64,000 bases of DNA from the NCBI GenBank assembly GCA_018436725.1, contig JAHDKT010000052.1, positions 33,937 to 97,936 on the forward strand, given 5' to 3'. This document shows positions 25,515-34,196 of the stretch, piece by piece. This DNA comes from Synergistaceae bacterium (GTDB lineage Bacteria; Synergistota; Synergistia; Synergistales; Aminobacteriaceae). The notes below the pieces were generated by a model. That model was given only the letters and a program-made list of their open reading frames with translations, ran no database searches and had not been told where the DNA came from. Made by a program: the position numbers and the translations under genes. Positions within the stretch are counted from its first letter, which is position 1; every line of letters starts with the position of its first letter.

Positions 25515-26612
25515 TCACGCCTCCTTGTCGTTGCGGGTAAGGATTCGATACTTCCGCCAGGCCCGCTCCATCAGATAGGGGTTGTCGAGGACCATCCGCG
25601 TCGCCACGATGACGAGGATGATGATGCCCTGCAGCACGAGCACCATGTTCGCCGGGACGCCCGCCATCCGCTGCGTCATGTCGGCTCCGACGATGAGCAA
25701 GCCGAAGAAGAACGATGCCGGGACGATGCCCGCCGGGTGCAGCCCTCCGAAGAGGGCGACGACGATCGCGCTGAATCCGTATCCGCTGGTGATCCCCTCG
25801 ATGGCGCGCCGGTGGACCCCCGCGACCTCGACGGCTCCCGCGAGCCCCGCGAACGCGCCGCTGATCATCATGGCGACGACGAGATACCCCGCCACGCCGA
25901 TGCCGCCGTACCGCGCCGCCCGTTCGCTCGCCCCCGCCGCGCGCATCTTGTACCCCCACGACGTTCTCCAGAGCAGCAGCCAGATGACGAACGCCAGCGC
26001 CAGCGCGATATAGACTCCGGTGTGGATGCGCGTGCCGGGGACCAGCCTGTCGAGCCAGACGGCCCTCGTCAGGCGCATCGACTGCGGCGTGCCGCTCCCC
26101 ATCGTGATCTCCGCGGGGTCGAGCATCGGCCCTCGCAGGCAGAAGGTGTAGAACTGCGCCGCGATGTAGTTCAGCATCACCGTCGACAGCAGCTCGCTGA
26201 CGTGGAGCTTCGCCTTCAGTAGCCCCGGAATGAACCCCCACGCCGCGCCGCCGAGCGTTCCCGCGATCATCGCCAGCGGGAGCAGCGCGTATTTGGGAAG
26301 GTCGGGGAGGCCCAGCGCGACCGCGGTGGCGGCGAGGATGCCCATCGACATCTGTCCTTCGGCGCCGATGTTGATGATGCCGCTCCTGTAGGCGACCGAG
26401 ATCCCGAGCGCGATGATCGTCAGCGGGACGGCGCGTATGAGCGCTTCGCCGATCTGAATGTGGTTCTTGAGCGGTTCGAGGATGATGACCGAGTAGGTTT
26501 TCGTCACGTCCGCTCCTATGGTCCAGAGGATGAGCGCGCCCAAAAGCATCGCCGACGCCGCCGCGAGGAGGATGACGACGGTCTTGTAGAGCGCCTTAAA
26601 CTGCTTCGTCAT
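25515..26612 (-). CDS. Nucleoside-type ABC transporter permease 1 (YufP-like)
   Basis: A 365-residue permease of the BPD_transp_2 family, longer than its partner because of an N-terminal extension with a large loop. Typical parts: VAYRSGIINIGAEGQMSMG, WGFIPGLLKAKLHVSELLS, TVMLNYIAAQFY, TSWGYKMRAAGASERAARYGG and ITSGYGFSAIVVALFGGLHP (key part GYGFSAIVVALFG). The ATG at 26612 overlaps the ATPase stop by 17 bases; a GTG three codons earlier is possible. It makes one half of the membrane channel of the BMP-type importer. Confidence 0.88.
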   Translation of the reverse strand: MTKQFKALYKTVVILLAAASAMLLGALILWTIGADVTKTYSVIILEPLKNHIQIGEALIRAVPLTIIALGISVAYRSGIINIGAEGQMSMGILAATAVALGLPDLPKYALLPLAMIAGTLGGAAWGFIPGLLKAKLHVSELLSTVMLNYIAAQFYTFCLRGPMLDPAEITMGSGTPQSMRLTRAVWLDRLVPGTRIHTGVYIALALAFVIWLLLWRTSWGYKMRAAGASERAARYGGIGVAGYLVVAMMISGAFAGLAGAVEVAGVHRRAIEGITSGYGFSAIVVALFGGLHPAGIVPASFFFGLLIVGADMTQRMAGVPANMVLVLQGIIILVIVATRMVLDNPYLMERAWRKYRILTRNDKEA

Positions 26613-28134
26613 TGTGCACACCCGCCATCAGGATACCGATCTTTCTGCTGTCCGCCGACCGCCGGTCGAGCGTGTCGATGATGCGCCCCTTGAAGATGAC
26701 GGCGACGCGGTCGGAGAGGTCGAGGATCTCCTCCAGCTCTTCGCTGACGAGCAGAATGCCGATCCCCTCCATGCGCTTCTCCAGCAGGCGCTTGTGGATG
26801 AACTCCGCGGCTCCCATGTCGAGGCCGCGCGTCGGGTAGACCGCCACGAGGAAGCGCGGTTTGCGCGAGATCTCGCGCGCGAGGATGACCTTCTGGATGT
26901 TCCCTCCGGAGAGCGAGCCCGCCGCGACCTTCGTGTCGGGGCTTCGGATGTCGAACTCCGTCCGCAGCGCCTCGGCGTTCCGGTCGATCTCCTTCAGCCT
27001 GAGGAACGAGCGTGCGGCGAACTGCGGCTCGTCGGCGTCCTTCAGGATGAAGTTCTCCTTCATGGAGAAGGAGGGGACGATTCCTTCCGTGTTGCGCTCC
27101 TCGGGAATGTACCCCATCCCCGCGTCGATCACGGCGCGCGGCGTGCGGTTCGCCAGCTCCTGCCCGAAGAGGAGTATTTCTCCTTCTTCGACTTCGCGCA
27201 AGCCGTTGATCGCCTCCGCCAGTTCGCGCTGCCCGTTGCCGGAAACCCCCGCGAGCCCGACGATCTCCCCGGCGCAGACCGAGAGATCGAGCCCGTCGAC
27301 GGCGAGAAAGCCGCGGTCGCTTCTGACCTTCAGCCCCCTGATATCGAGAGCGGGGTGTCCCTCGCACGTCGGGGCCTCGTTCCGGGGAAGCTGGATCTCG
27401 CGCCCCGTCATCAGGGCGGCGATGTCGCCGGAGGAGTGGTCGGCGGTGCTGCCCTCGAAGACGACCGAGCCGTGCCGGAGAATGGTGACCTTGTCCGAGA
27501 GGTTCTTGACCTCGTGGAGCTTATGGCTGATGAAGACGATGGAGAGTTCGCTCGTCATCCGCTTGAGCAGGACGATCAGCTCGTCCGTCTCCTGGGGCGT
27601 CAGGGCGCTGGTCGGCTCGTCGAGGATGAGAAAGCGGGCGCCGAGGCAGAGCGTTTTCACCAGCTCCACGCGCTGCTGCTCGCCGACGGAGAGCTGCCAG
27701 ACGAAGGCGTCCGGGTCGACGGCGAGGCCGTACTTCGCCGCCACCTCGTCGATGCGGGCGCGCACCATGCCGAGGTCGAGCTTCAGCGGAGACCATGCCC
27801 GCGTGTAGCCGAGGGCTATGTTTTCCAGCACGGTCATGTTCGGCACCAGCATGTACTGTTGGTGCACCATGCCCAGCCCAGCCGCGAAGGCGTCGTTGGG
27901 GGAGCGGAAGAAGACCTCCTCGCCGTTGATCAGGATGCGCCCCTCGTCCGGGCGGTAGAGCCCCATCAGAACGTTCATCAGCGTCGTCTTTCCGGCACCG
28001 TTCTCTCCGACGAGGGCGAGCACCTCGCCCTCCCCGACGGAGAGCGAAATGTCGTTACAGGCAAGGACTCCGGGGAAGCGTTTGACGATATGCTCCACCC
28101 GAAGGCTGGTTATTTTGCGGGTGTTCGGTTCCAT
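26596..28134 (-). CDS. Nucleoside-type ABC transporter ATP-binding protein (YufO-like)
   Basis: A 512-residue double ATPase. N-terminal domain: Walker A GENGAGKTTLMNVL, signature LSVGEQQRVELVKTL, Walker B FLILDEPTSALT. C-terminal domain: degenerate Walker A LAGVSGNGQRELAEAI, GYIPEERNTEGIV, LSGGNIQKVILAREI; the second Walker B reads FLVAVYPTRGLDMG, lacking the usual acidic pair, which is normal in YufO-type proteins. ATG at 28134 behind GGGAGGTCTCCCGC; upstream codons in frame are spurious. Separated from the receptor gene by a terminator-like hairpin. Confidence 0.92.
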   Translation of the reverse strand: MEPNTRKITSLRVEHIVKRFPGVLACNDISLSVGEGEVLALVGENGAGKTTLMNVLMGLYRPDEGRILINGEEVFFRSPNDAFAAGLGMVHQQYMLVPNMTVLENIALGYTRAWSPLKLDLGMVRARIDEVAAKYGLAVDPDAFVWQLSVGEQQRVELVKTLCLGARFLILDEPTSALTPQETDELIVLLKRMTSELSIVFISHKLHEVKNLSDKVTILRHGSVVFEGSTADHSSGDIAALMTGREIQLPRNEAPTCEGHPALDIRGLKVRSDRGFLAVDGLDLSVCAGEIVGLAGVSGNGQRELAEAINGLREVEEGEILLFGQELANRTPRAVIDAGMGYIPEERNTEGIVPSFSMKENFILKDADEPQFAARSFLRLKEIDRNAEALRTEFDIRSPDTKVAAGSLSGGNIQKVILAREISRKPRFLVAVYPTRGLDMGAAEFIHKRLLEKRMEGIGILLVSEELEEILDLSDRVAVIFKGRIIDTLDRRSADSRKIGILMAGVHNDEAV

Positions 28135-28241
28135 GCGGGAGACCTCCCGAGCGTAGGGTAAGAAGCCGTCCGGCAGACGATTCCAGAGGCTCCGCGCCGT
28201 CTCGCTTGTTAAAGAGCGCACGCCTTTGGATCTGCAGAAAA

Positions 28242-28275
28242 GAAAAATCCTGCGGAGGGAGTCCCCCCGCAGGAT
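28242..28275 (-). terminator. Attenuating terminator between BMP receptor and ATPase genes
   Basis: On the minus strand ATCCTGCGG (28275-28267) pairs perfectly with CCGCAGGAT (28255-28247) and a five-T run (28247-28243) follows. It lies 11 bases after the receptor stop and inside the operon, so it probably limits read-through into the transporter genes. Confidence 0.75.
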
Positions 28276-28286
28276 CCGAATGCGGA

Positions 28287-29309
28287 TTACAGCTTGGAGT
28301 AGTCGACGGAACTCCAGTTGACCGTGTCCGGGGTCGCCCGGAACTTTTCGAGGGTTTCGTTGACCTTCTGTTCGATCGCGCCGGTGTACATGTCCTTCAG
28401 CGTCTCGTTGAAGGCGAACTTGAAGCCGCCGTTGGAGAAATTCATCGGGATGCACTCGCCGCCCTTGACTCCGGCGTCCAGCTTCTTGACCAGGTCGACG
28501 ATGACGGCCGCGTAGTTGTAGGAGGAGGCCGCGATGCACTTGTACCCCTCGGTGATATGAATCTGGGCGATGTCCTGGCCCACCCACCAGATGTACTCGT
28601 CCTTATGGTCCGCGACGGTCCGAAGCGCGCCGAGCGCCTGCTGCGCCGAGCCCGTCAGCACGTCCGCCCCGCTCTTGATCTGGGTGGCCGCAAGCTCTCC
28701 GGACTTGACGAAGTCGCCGAACGAACCGGTGTGCGCGACCAGGATCTTCGCCTTCGGGTTGACCTCCTGTACGCCGAGGACGAATCCGCGGTTGTAGCGC
28801 GCCGCGTCGCCGCCGTCGACGGGGCCGACGAGACCGACGATGTTCTTTTTCGTGACCATGCCCGCGATCAGGCCGGAGAGGTAGCCGGTCTCCTCGCTCT
28901 GGGGCATGTAGGTGAAGACGTTCTTCGGGCCGACCTCGGCGCTGGTGCCGAAGGCGAAGGTGACGTCAGGATGATCCTCGGCCATCTCGAGCATCAGGTT
29001 CTTGTACTGCGCGCCGTGACCGATGATGACCTTGTACCCCTGGGAGATGTACTGAAGGACCGCCGAACCGGCGTCGACAGGTTTCATCTTCTCGCTGTAG
29101 CTGTACTCGATGCGGCCGGGAAGCTGCTGCTGCGCGCCCAGAATACCGTCGTGCATCGCCTGGCACCACCCCTTGTCGTCGACGGTGCTTTCGACGATCA
29201 GAGCGACCTTGACGACCTCGGCGGCGGACGCGGCGTTCAGGCTCGCGCCGGAGAGCGTCAACCCAAATACAAGAGCAAAACAGAGCAGACCTGCCAATAC
29301 TTTCTTCAT
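28287..29309 (-). CDS. BMP-family ABC transporter substrate-binding protein (nucleoside-type)
   Basis: A 340-residue exported receptor with signal peptide (MKKVLAGLLCFALVFGLTLS) and no lipobox cysteine. The mature part matches the BMP/PnrA/Med family: VDDKGWCQAMHDGILGAQ, VIIGHGAQYKNLMLEMA, GYLSGLIAGMVTKKNIVGLVG, GFVLGVQEVNPKAKILVAHT, GADVLTGSAQQALGAL, WWVGQD and IVDLVKKLDAGVKGGE. Characterised relatives bind purine nucleosides. ATG at 29309 with AAGGAGGGG. First gene of the operon, about 55 bases after a promoter, so it is expressed most strongly. Confidence 0.9.
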   Translation of the reverse strand: MKKVLAGLLCFALVFGLTLSGASLNAASAAEVVKVALIVESTVDDKGWCQAMHDGILGAQQQLPGRIEYSYSEKMKPVDAGSAVLQYISQGYKVIIGHGAQYKNLMLEMAEDHPDVTFAFGTSAEVGPKNVFTYMPQSEETGYLSGLIAGMVTKKNIVGLVGPVDGGDAARYNRGFVLGVQEVNPKAKILVAHTGSFGDFVKSGELAATQIKSGADVLTGSAQQALGALRTVADHKDEYIWWVGQDIAQIHITEGYKCIAASSYNYAAVIVDLVKKLDAGVKGGECIPMNFSNGGFKFAFNETLKDMYTGAIEQKVNETLEKFRATPDTVNWSSVDYSKL

Positions 29310-29363
29310 ACATACCCCTCCTTGAATGTGTCGTTTCCCGAGAAGCAGTGGAATTATGAATCC

Positions 29364-29391
29364 AGTGTAAGGGGTTTCGGAAGATTGTCAA
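29364..29391 (-). promoter_or_regulatory. Sigma-70 promoter of the BMP-type ABC operon
   Basis: On the minus strand a perfect reading TTGACA (29391-29386), a 16-base spacer, then TACACT (29369-29364). Confidence 0.7.
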
Positions 29392-29518
29392 GCGCCGAAC
29401 AGCGCTCCATACGCGGAACGAACTCCTTATTCGTTGATAAGGATAAGAGCGTGCCTGCGCTGCTCGCGGAGAGCCGCTCTCTCTTCATGGGGAAAATTTT
29501 AGAGTCTATTTAACGGCG

Positions 29519-29539
29519 CCTAAATTTAGGTCATATAAT
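29519..29539 (+). promoter_or_regulatory. Promoter and palindromic operator of the toxin-antitoxin module
   Basis: Perfect 12-bp palindrome CCTAAATTTAGG at 29519-29530 immediately before a perfect TATAAT (29534-29539). A weak -35 TTAACG lies at 29510-29515. The placement between -35 and -10 is typical of ribbon-helix-helix antitoxin autoregulation. Confidence 0.55.
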
Positions 29540-29584
29540 AGGAGCATGCAGTTTGCTGAACGAGTTCCGGGAGGTGTTGAAAGG

Positions 29585-29815
29585 ATGCGGACGAAAATCG
29601 GCCTGACTCCTGGCTTGGCGTAGTTTTTGGAAGAGCATGGCTCCTATGGCTACATAGATAAAAACGTGATGGTGCGGACGGCGTCGCTGCGCTTCAAGGA
29701 GGAATTGGAACGTGAAAAACTGGCGCGTTCCGCCGATCCGTATGCGGAACTCTACGACAAGGACGAGGAGTCTCGTGAACTGACGGAGAGCGCGTTGCGA
29801 GGGTGGCCGGAATGA
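29585..29815 (+). pseudogene. MazE-like ribbon-helix-helix antitoxin with in-frame TAG
   Basis: From the ATG at 29585, behind GGGAGGTGTTGAAAGG, the frame reads MRTKIGLTPGLA, then TAG at 29621-29623, then FLEEHGSYGYIDKNVMVRTA, LRFKEELEREKLARS and a C-terminal ELTESALRGWPE. The whole is the size and pattern of a RHH antitoxin that binds operator DNA with its first strand and the toxin with its acidic tail. TAG stands where a glutamine (CAG) would fit, so one transition disrupts the gene. A TTG at 29627 could restart a 62-residue protein that keeps the toxin-binding part but lacks the DNA-binding strand. The last codons overlap the toxin start. Confidence 0.65.
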
Positions 29816-30188
29816 CCGTTCCGAAGCTGGGCATGGTGATCGATGTGAATCTCTCCCCGAGGCAGGGATCGGAGACGGGGAAGATTCGTCCCTGCGTCGT
29901 CGTAACGAACGATGTGTCCAATGCGAAGACGCCTGTGATACAGGTTGTGCCGATCACCGAGTGGAACGAGAAAAAAGGCGTATCATCACGAATGTCGAGT
30001 TGCTTCCTTCGCCCGAAAACGGTCTGACGAAAAAGTCCGTGGCGGATTGTCTGCAGACCCGGCCCGCGGGTCACCGGTTCCGGATGGCCGGGATACGGGG
30101 TACGTCGACCTCCGAAGAGATGCGCAAGATAGACGACGCATCGCGAATGGTTTTTTCACTCCGAGATGTTCCGGTTGCTGCCCCTTGA
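29812..30188 (+). pseudogene. MazF-like endoribonuclease toxin with frameshift at A6
   Basis: The ATG at 29812 overlaps the antitoxin stop (GGAATGACC). The frame reads VPKLGMVIDVNLSPRQGSE, KIRPCVVVTND, TPVIQVVPITEWNEKK, a MazF/PemK-type start that binds and cuts mRNA. At the six-A run 29971-29976 it leaves the family and stops at 30027. Moving to the -1 frame there resumes family sequence RRIITNVELLPS, GLTKKSVADCLQTRP, RGTSTSEEMRKIDDASRMVFSL to a stop at 30188. So the gene is whole except for a one-base slip in a homopolymer: decay, a read error, or ribosomal/RNA polymerase slippage. Confidence 0.7.
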
Positions 30189-30367
30189 CAGTTCGGTTAG
30201 TATTCCTGTTCGGTTGGCATTCTTCAAATCCATAGACGGAGAAAGAACTCCCGACCGTTCGTAGAACGGTGATAAGGTAGTGTTTGCGAAAGTATAAAAC
30301 GTCACCGGAGGAATGCGTCCATAGTGGCCGAAAGACGGTCAATCACGGTTTTTAAGGAGGGTGCGTC

Positions 30368-31804
30368 ATGAATTATAGAAGCGTGTTCGGAGACGAAGAG
30401 CCTGCGGAGGTCTTCAAATACTTCGCGATCCTCTCGGAGATACCGAGGCGGTCGGGCGACCAACGGCGGGTGAGCGACTTTCTTCTGGAGTTCGGGAGGA
30501 GTCTTGGGTTGCAGTCGCGCCGGGACGACGCGCTGAACGTCGTCGTCGAAAAACCGGCGAGCGGAGGATACGAGGCGCGGGAACCTTTGATCTTGCAGGC
30601 GCATATGGACATGGTGTGCGAAAAACGCGCCGGAGTCGCGCACGACTTCGTAAAGGATCCGATACGGCTGCTCCGGGACGGCGACGCGATCCGAGCGGAC
30701 GGTACGTCGCTCGGGGCCGACAACGGCGTGGGAGTCGCCTTCATTATGGCGCTGCTGGCCGACGCGGCGGCGAAACATCCTCCTCTCGAGGCGGTCTTCA
30801 CGACGGACGAGGAAACCGACATGGCCGGCGCGTGGGCGCTCGATCTGGAGAGGCTGAACGGAAGGACGCTGATCAACCTGGATACCGCGGCCGTCACCGT
30901 CTGCGGGGCGGGGGAGCTGGAGGTCGAGATGCGCTTCGCGGTCGATTTCGAGCCGATACGGGCGGACAGCGTTGTTCGTAGCGTCGTCGTCGGCGGATTG
31001 CACGGAGGGCACTCGGGACAAGATGCGACCAAGGAGCGGGGAAACGCCGTCGTTCTGCTGCACCGCATCCTTCGGCGGATCGGCGGAAAAACCCCCTTCC
31101 AGCTCGTCTCCATACAGGGAGGGGCCGGGATGTCGTCCGCTTTCGCACGCGATGCGCGCGCCGTTCTCGCCCTGCCCCCCGGGGGAGTCGATGCTGCGGC
31201 TGCGGTTGTCGAACAGTGCGGAGAGGTCTTCCGGGAGGAGTTGAGATTAAAGGATCCCGACGTGCGCGTGGAATTCGTCTCCGAGCGCGGCCGTCCGGAG
31301 AGGGCGTTCGGCGAGGAGTCGTACCATAAGCTCTCGCGCCTGCTCGCGCTGCTCCCGGACGGCGTCGCTTCCAGAAACTTCGACTTCGAGAACGCTATGG
31401 AAAGCTGCTCCAACGTCGGCGTCGTTGAAACGGAACAGGACGGGGTGTTCTCCACCATCCTGATCAGGAGCGTCGGTGAAGCGAAGAAATACCTCCTGTA
31501 CGAAAAGGTAATCATGCTGTGCGACCTGCTGGGCGTTTCGCACACCATCGCCAGGGATATTCCGCATTGGAAATACTCCGTGGACGAGGCGCTGCTCGCC
31601 AAAGCGACGAAGTGCTATCCCGACAGAAAACCGGGTATTTCTCAAGGGACGCTCGAATGCGGTATCTTCCTGAAAAAACGTCCCGATCTCTCGGTGATCG
31701 CTCTGGGCTCTCCGTATTACTACCCCCACTCGCCGAACGAGTATTTCAGCATCGGTGAAACCGGGGAGTACTGGCGGCGACTGAAGCGGTTTCTTGAGAT
31801 CTGA
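30368..31804 (+). CDS. pepD: Aminoacyl-histidine dipeptidase (PepD, M20C)
   Basis: A 478-residue cytosolic zinc dipeptidase, the normal length for PepD/carnosinase-like M20C enzymes. Metal and catalytic residues are visible: LQAHMDMVCE (His79, Asp81), GADNGVGVA (Asp118), TTDEETDMAGA (Glu148/Glu149), then GGLHGGHSGQD in the lid and the final LGSPYYYPHSPNE (His ligand). ATG at 30368 behind TTAAGGAGGGTGCGTC. It cleaves Xaa-His and other dipeptides, fitting the peptide-using lifestyle suggested by the M29 and M20 enzymes nearby. Single gene followed by a likely terminator. Confidence 0.92.
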   Translation: MNYRSVFGDEEPAEVFKYFAILSEIPRRSGDQRRVSDFLLEFGRSLGLQSRRDDALNVVVEKPASGGYEAREPLILQAHMDMVCEKRAGVAHDFVKDPIRLLRDGDAIRADGTSLGADNGVGVAFIMALLADAAAKHPPLEAVFTTDEETDMAGAWALDLERLNGRTLINLDTAAVTVCGAGELEVEMRFAVDFEPIRADSVVRSVVVGGLHGGHSGQDATKERGNAVVLLHRILRRIGGKTPFQLVSIQGGAGMSSAFARDARAVLALPPGGVDAAAAVVEQCGEVFREELRLKDPDVRVEFVSERGRPERAFGEESYHKLSRLLALLPDGVASRNFDFENAMESCSNVGVVETEQDGVFSTILIRSVGEAKKYLLYEKVIMLCDLLGVSHTIARDIPHWKYSVDEALLAKATKCYPDRKPGISQGTLECGIFLKKRPDLSVIALGSPYYYPHSPNEYFSIGETGEYWRRLKRFLEI

Positions 31805-31840
31805 TGCAAAAAGTCCGTGTTCTCGAGACCTGAGAAACGA

Positions 31841-31895
31841 GGCGCGGAACATGATCGACGCGGTCCCGGCGTTTCGAGGTCGCGCCGCGTTTTTT
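31841..31895 (+). terminator. Possible terminator after pepD
   Basis: GGCGCG (31841-31846) can pair with CGCGCC (31881-31886), and a TTTTTT run lies at 31890-31895. The loop is long, so this is less certain than the other terminators. Confidence 0.4.
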
Positions 31896-31977
31896 CCGCC
31901 GAGAGAAGACCGAACGAGGCGGTCGTTCCGAAAGTCGTATGCCGCTGTCGGACCGACCGCTTCTTCCATCGTGTCGT

Positions 31978-32538
31978 TCACATCGTAGCTTCTGTTGTTC
32001 TCGGATTCCTGGTTTTCACGACGGCCTTGATGAAGCCGCCCAGCACGTCGTGGCTGTAGCTGAAGCCGTGCTTGATGTAGAAATCGTACGCCTCGTCGTT
32101 GCCGTTCGAGATGTAGATGAAGATCGTGTCCACGTCGGGGAAGCTGTCCAGCCACTCCATCGAGACGTCGAAGAGCTTCGTCCCCAGCCCGCCCCCTCTG
32201 TAGCCCTCTTTTAGATAGAGATTGCTCAGGCAGCCGATTCTGTCCGGAAACGCCCCCTCCGGGGGAAGCAGCTTGAACGGCGAGTTCCGCATCCCCTCCG
32301 CCGATTCCACAGTCGAGAAGACGTACCCGACCGGTATGCCGCCGTCCTTCGCGACGACGACGTGCTTCTCCAAAGCGCTCTCGTAGCTTTTCTTCATCCG
32401 CGTGTCGAAGTTCATGGCGTCGAAGCGCTCCGGCTCCATGAAGGCCTTCGACTTCTGAAACGCCATCAGCTCGTCGCACAGCTCCCTGCACTGCTCGATA
32501 TCCGCGCCCCGCAGCTCTTCGAAAGTAAGTGTTCTCAT
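31978..32538 (-). CDS. GNAT family N-acetyltransferase
   Basis: A 186-residue acetyl-CoA-dependent acyltransferase. The acetyl-CoA loop is GYRGGGLGTKLFD, preceded by IGCLSNLYLKE and followed by IFIYISNGNDEAYDFYIKHGF, the standard GNAT motif A/B order. ATG at 32538 behind GGGAGGGAACGGCGC; a longer frame upstream has no site. Converges with pepD. Substrate (an amine, amino acid or protein N-terminus) cannot be told. Confidence 0.85.
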   Translation of the reverse strand: MRTLTFEELRGADIEQCRELCDELMAFQKSKAFMEPERFDAMNFDTRMKKSYESALEKHVVVAKDGGIPVGYVFSTVESAEGMRNSPFKLLPPEGAFPDRIGCLSNLYLKEGYRGGGLGTKLFDVSMEWLDSFPDVDTIFIYISNGNDEAYDFYIKHGFSYSHDVLGGFIKAVVKTRNPRTTEATM

Positions 32539-32729
32539 GCGCCGTTCCCTCCCGGAAAAGATGCGCAACGTTGCGTTGTCTTCAGCGATCGCCGCCGATA
32601 CTCTACTCGCCCCGGATCGTTGTGACAAGTATGCACTTTCAGGTAAGCATACCTACCTCAAGGTAGGCGACGGGCGGACGCGCGGGAGGAGGAGAGCGGG
32701 AGAGAGCGGAGGAACGGCGAACGGACGCG

Positions 32730-32769
32730 AAAAAAAGAGAGGGAGACGCATTCCCTGCGCCTCCCTCTC
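32730..32769 (-). terminator. Strong terminator after the phosphoesterase gene
   Basis: On the minus strand arms at 32769-32756 and 32750-32737 pair over 14 bases with one mismatch around a 5-base loop, followed by a seven-T run (32736-32730). Confidence 0.85.
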
Positions 32770-32795
32770 GTCCGGTTTCCGAGGAGCCGTTTTCT

Positions 32796-34103
32796 TTAAA
32801 AGCCGCTGAGTTCCAGAGTATCCAGCGTGGTTATCGCGCCCTCGTGCGAGTAGTGGTAGAGGCCGGCGTGCCGCGAGGAGCCCTGCGGGGCGATCACGAC
32901 GAACGTCATCGTCGGCGTCGCGTTCTTGTCGATCCACGTGCCGGAGTTCACGTACACGGCGCTCTTCCCGTCGTGCGTCTCGGAGGGAATCACTCTGGAT
33001 TCGTGGGTGTGCCCGAAGATCACGATTCGCTTGTCGGACGCGGGGTTGCGGAAGTACTGGACGACGGCCTGATTGTCTGTTTCCGCCGACGAAGCCGCCT
33101 TCATGAGCGCATCGGCGACGGGAATCTTGACGGCGACTCCGTTGAGCTCCTGCCGTTCGTCCCAGGTGTCCTGTATCCCTTTGAACAGATTCACGTCGAT
33201 GACGCCCCCCTCCTTCGCCTGGCGGGGTATGAGGTCGCTCATCGCGTAGGTTTCGGTGAAGCCGTCGATGTTGGTCCTGATGATCTTCTCTTCGAAGTCT
33301 TCCTTTATGGGCAGTTCGTTCATCAGCGCTTCCCACACTTGCCAGTAGATGAACTCGAGGTTCTGGCTTTCGCCGAGGGAGTTCGGAACGACGGTCGGCC
33401 TGATTTTGCTCGGCTCCGGTTTGCCTTCGACGACGGAGAGGGTCGCGATGCGGGTGAAGAAGTATCCCGGAGGCAGGATGGAGCCGGGAGCGATGTCCTT
33501 ATGCGAGATGGGATCCGGCGCGCAGAAGAAGTTGTAGCGGTGGCCGTGCTCGATGGCGATCTCCGGGTGTCCGTCCGGGGTGTAGGCGCCGAGACCCCGC
33601 ACGTCGCGCGCTTCCGCCATTCCGGGGAAGATGGTCTGGATGCTCTCGGAGGAGACCAGCAGGTCGTGATTCCCCGGAACGTAGGTCACCTTGATTTTTC
33701 CGTCCTTTATGATGTCGTTGAACGCGTCCACCACGCCCTTGTTGTTCTCGGCGACGCGCTGCGCGAACTCCTTTTGGGTCTTGCCGGCGTACGTGTCCGT
33801 ACCTGCGGGGATGAACCACTCGTCGACGAGGTCGCCCGCGACGACGAGTTCCTTGACGTTCGGCGCGCGCCGGACCTTCTGAAGGAAGTCGGCGAGCGGG
33901 GCGCGGTTCTGCTGAATCTCCGCGTACCGGTCGTCCATTCCCAGATGGATGTCGCTGATGACGACGACGACGGAGCGTTCGCCGCCGAGCGCCGGAATGC
34001 CGCTCTCGTCGAGGGTGAAGGCGTAGTCGGACGCGAAGCAAAGAGACGCGGCGCACAGCAGCGAGGACAGCAGCATGATGCTCATGATACCCGTTTTTCT
34101 CAT
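32796..34103 (-). CDS. Secreted calcineurin-like metallophosphoesterase
   Basis: A 435-residue exported enzyme with a signal peptide (MSIMLLSSLLCAASLCFAS). It has the full dimetal phosphoesterase motif set: ISDIHLG (Asp51, His53), AGDLVDEW (Asp91), VPGNHDLLV (Asn145, His146), EHGHRYNFF and IFGHTHESR. An insert between the motifs is larger than in small phosphodiesterases, as in secreted UDP-sugar or nucleotide hydrolases, but the substrate is unknown. ATG at 34103 behind AAAGGGAATGAGACT. The outer-membrane protein gene lies upstream in the same direction, about 90 bases away, so they may share a transcript. Confidence 0.87.
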   Translation of the reverse strand: MRKTGIMSIMLLSSLLCAASLCFASDYAFTLDESGIPALGGERSVVVVISDIHLGMDDRYAEIQQNRAPLADFLQKVRRAPNVKELVVAGDLVDEWFIPAGTDTYAGKTQKEFAQRVAENNKGVVDAFNDIIKDGKIKVTYVPGNHDLLVSSESIQTIFPGMAEARDVRGLGAYTPDGHPEIAIEHGHRYNFFCAPDPISHKDIAPGSILPPGYFFTRIATLSVVEGKPEPSKIRPTVVPNSLGESQNLEFIYWQVWEALMNELPIKEDFEEKIIRTNIDGFTETYAMSDLIPRQAKEGGVIDVNLFKGIQDTWDERQELNGVAVKIPVADALMKAASSAETDNQAVVQYFRNPASDKRIVIFGHTHESRVIPSETHDGKSAVYVNSGTWIDKNATPTMTFVVIAPQGSSRHAGLYHYSHEGAITTLDTLELSGF

Positions 34104-34196
34104 AGTCTCATTCCCTTTCGTGTGTGATGTGACAAATTTCGATAGATTGGAGTGTTGCGCGAAGGGCCGTACTCAAAAAAGATCGTCGACGCCCAA

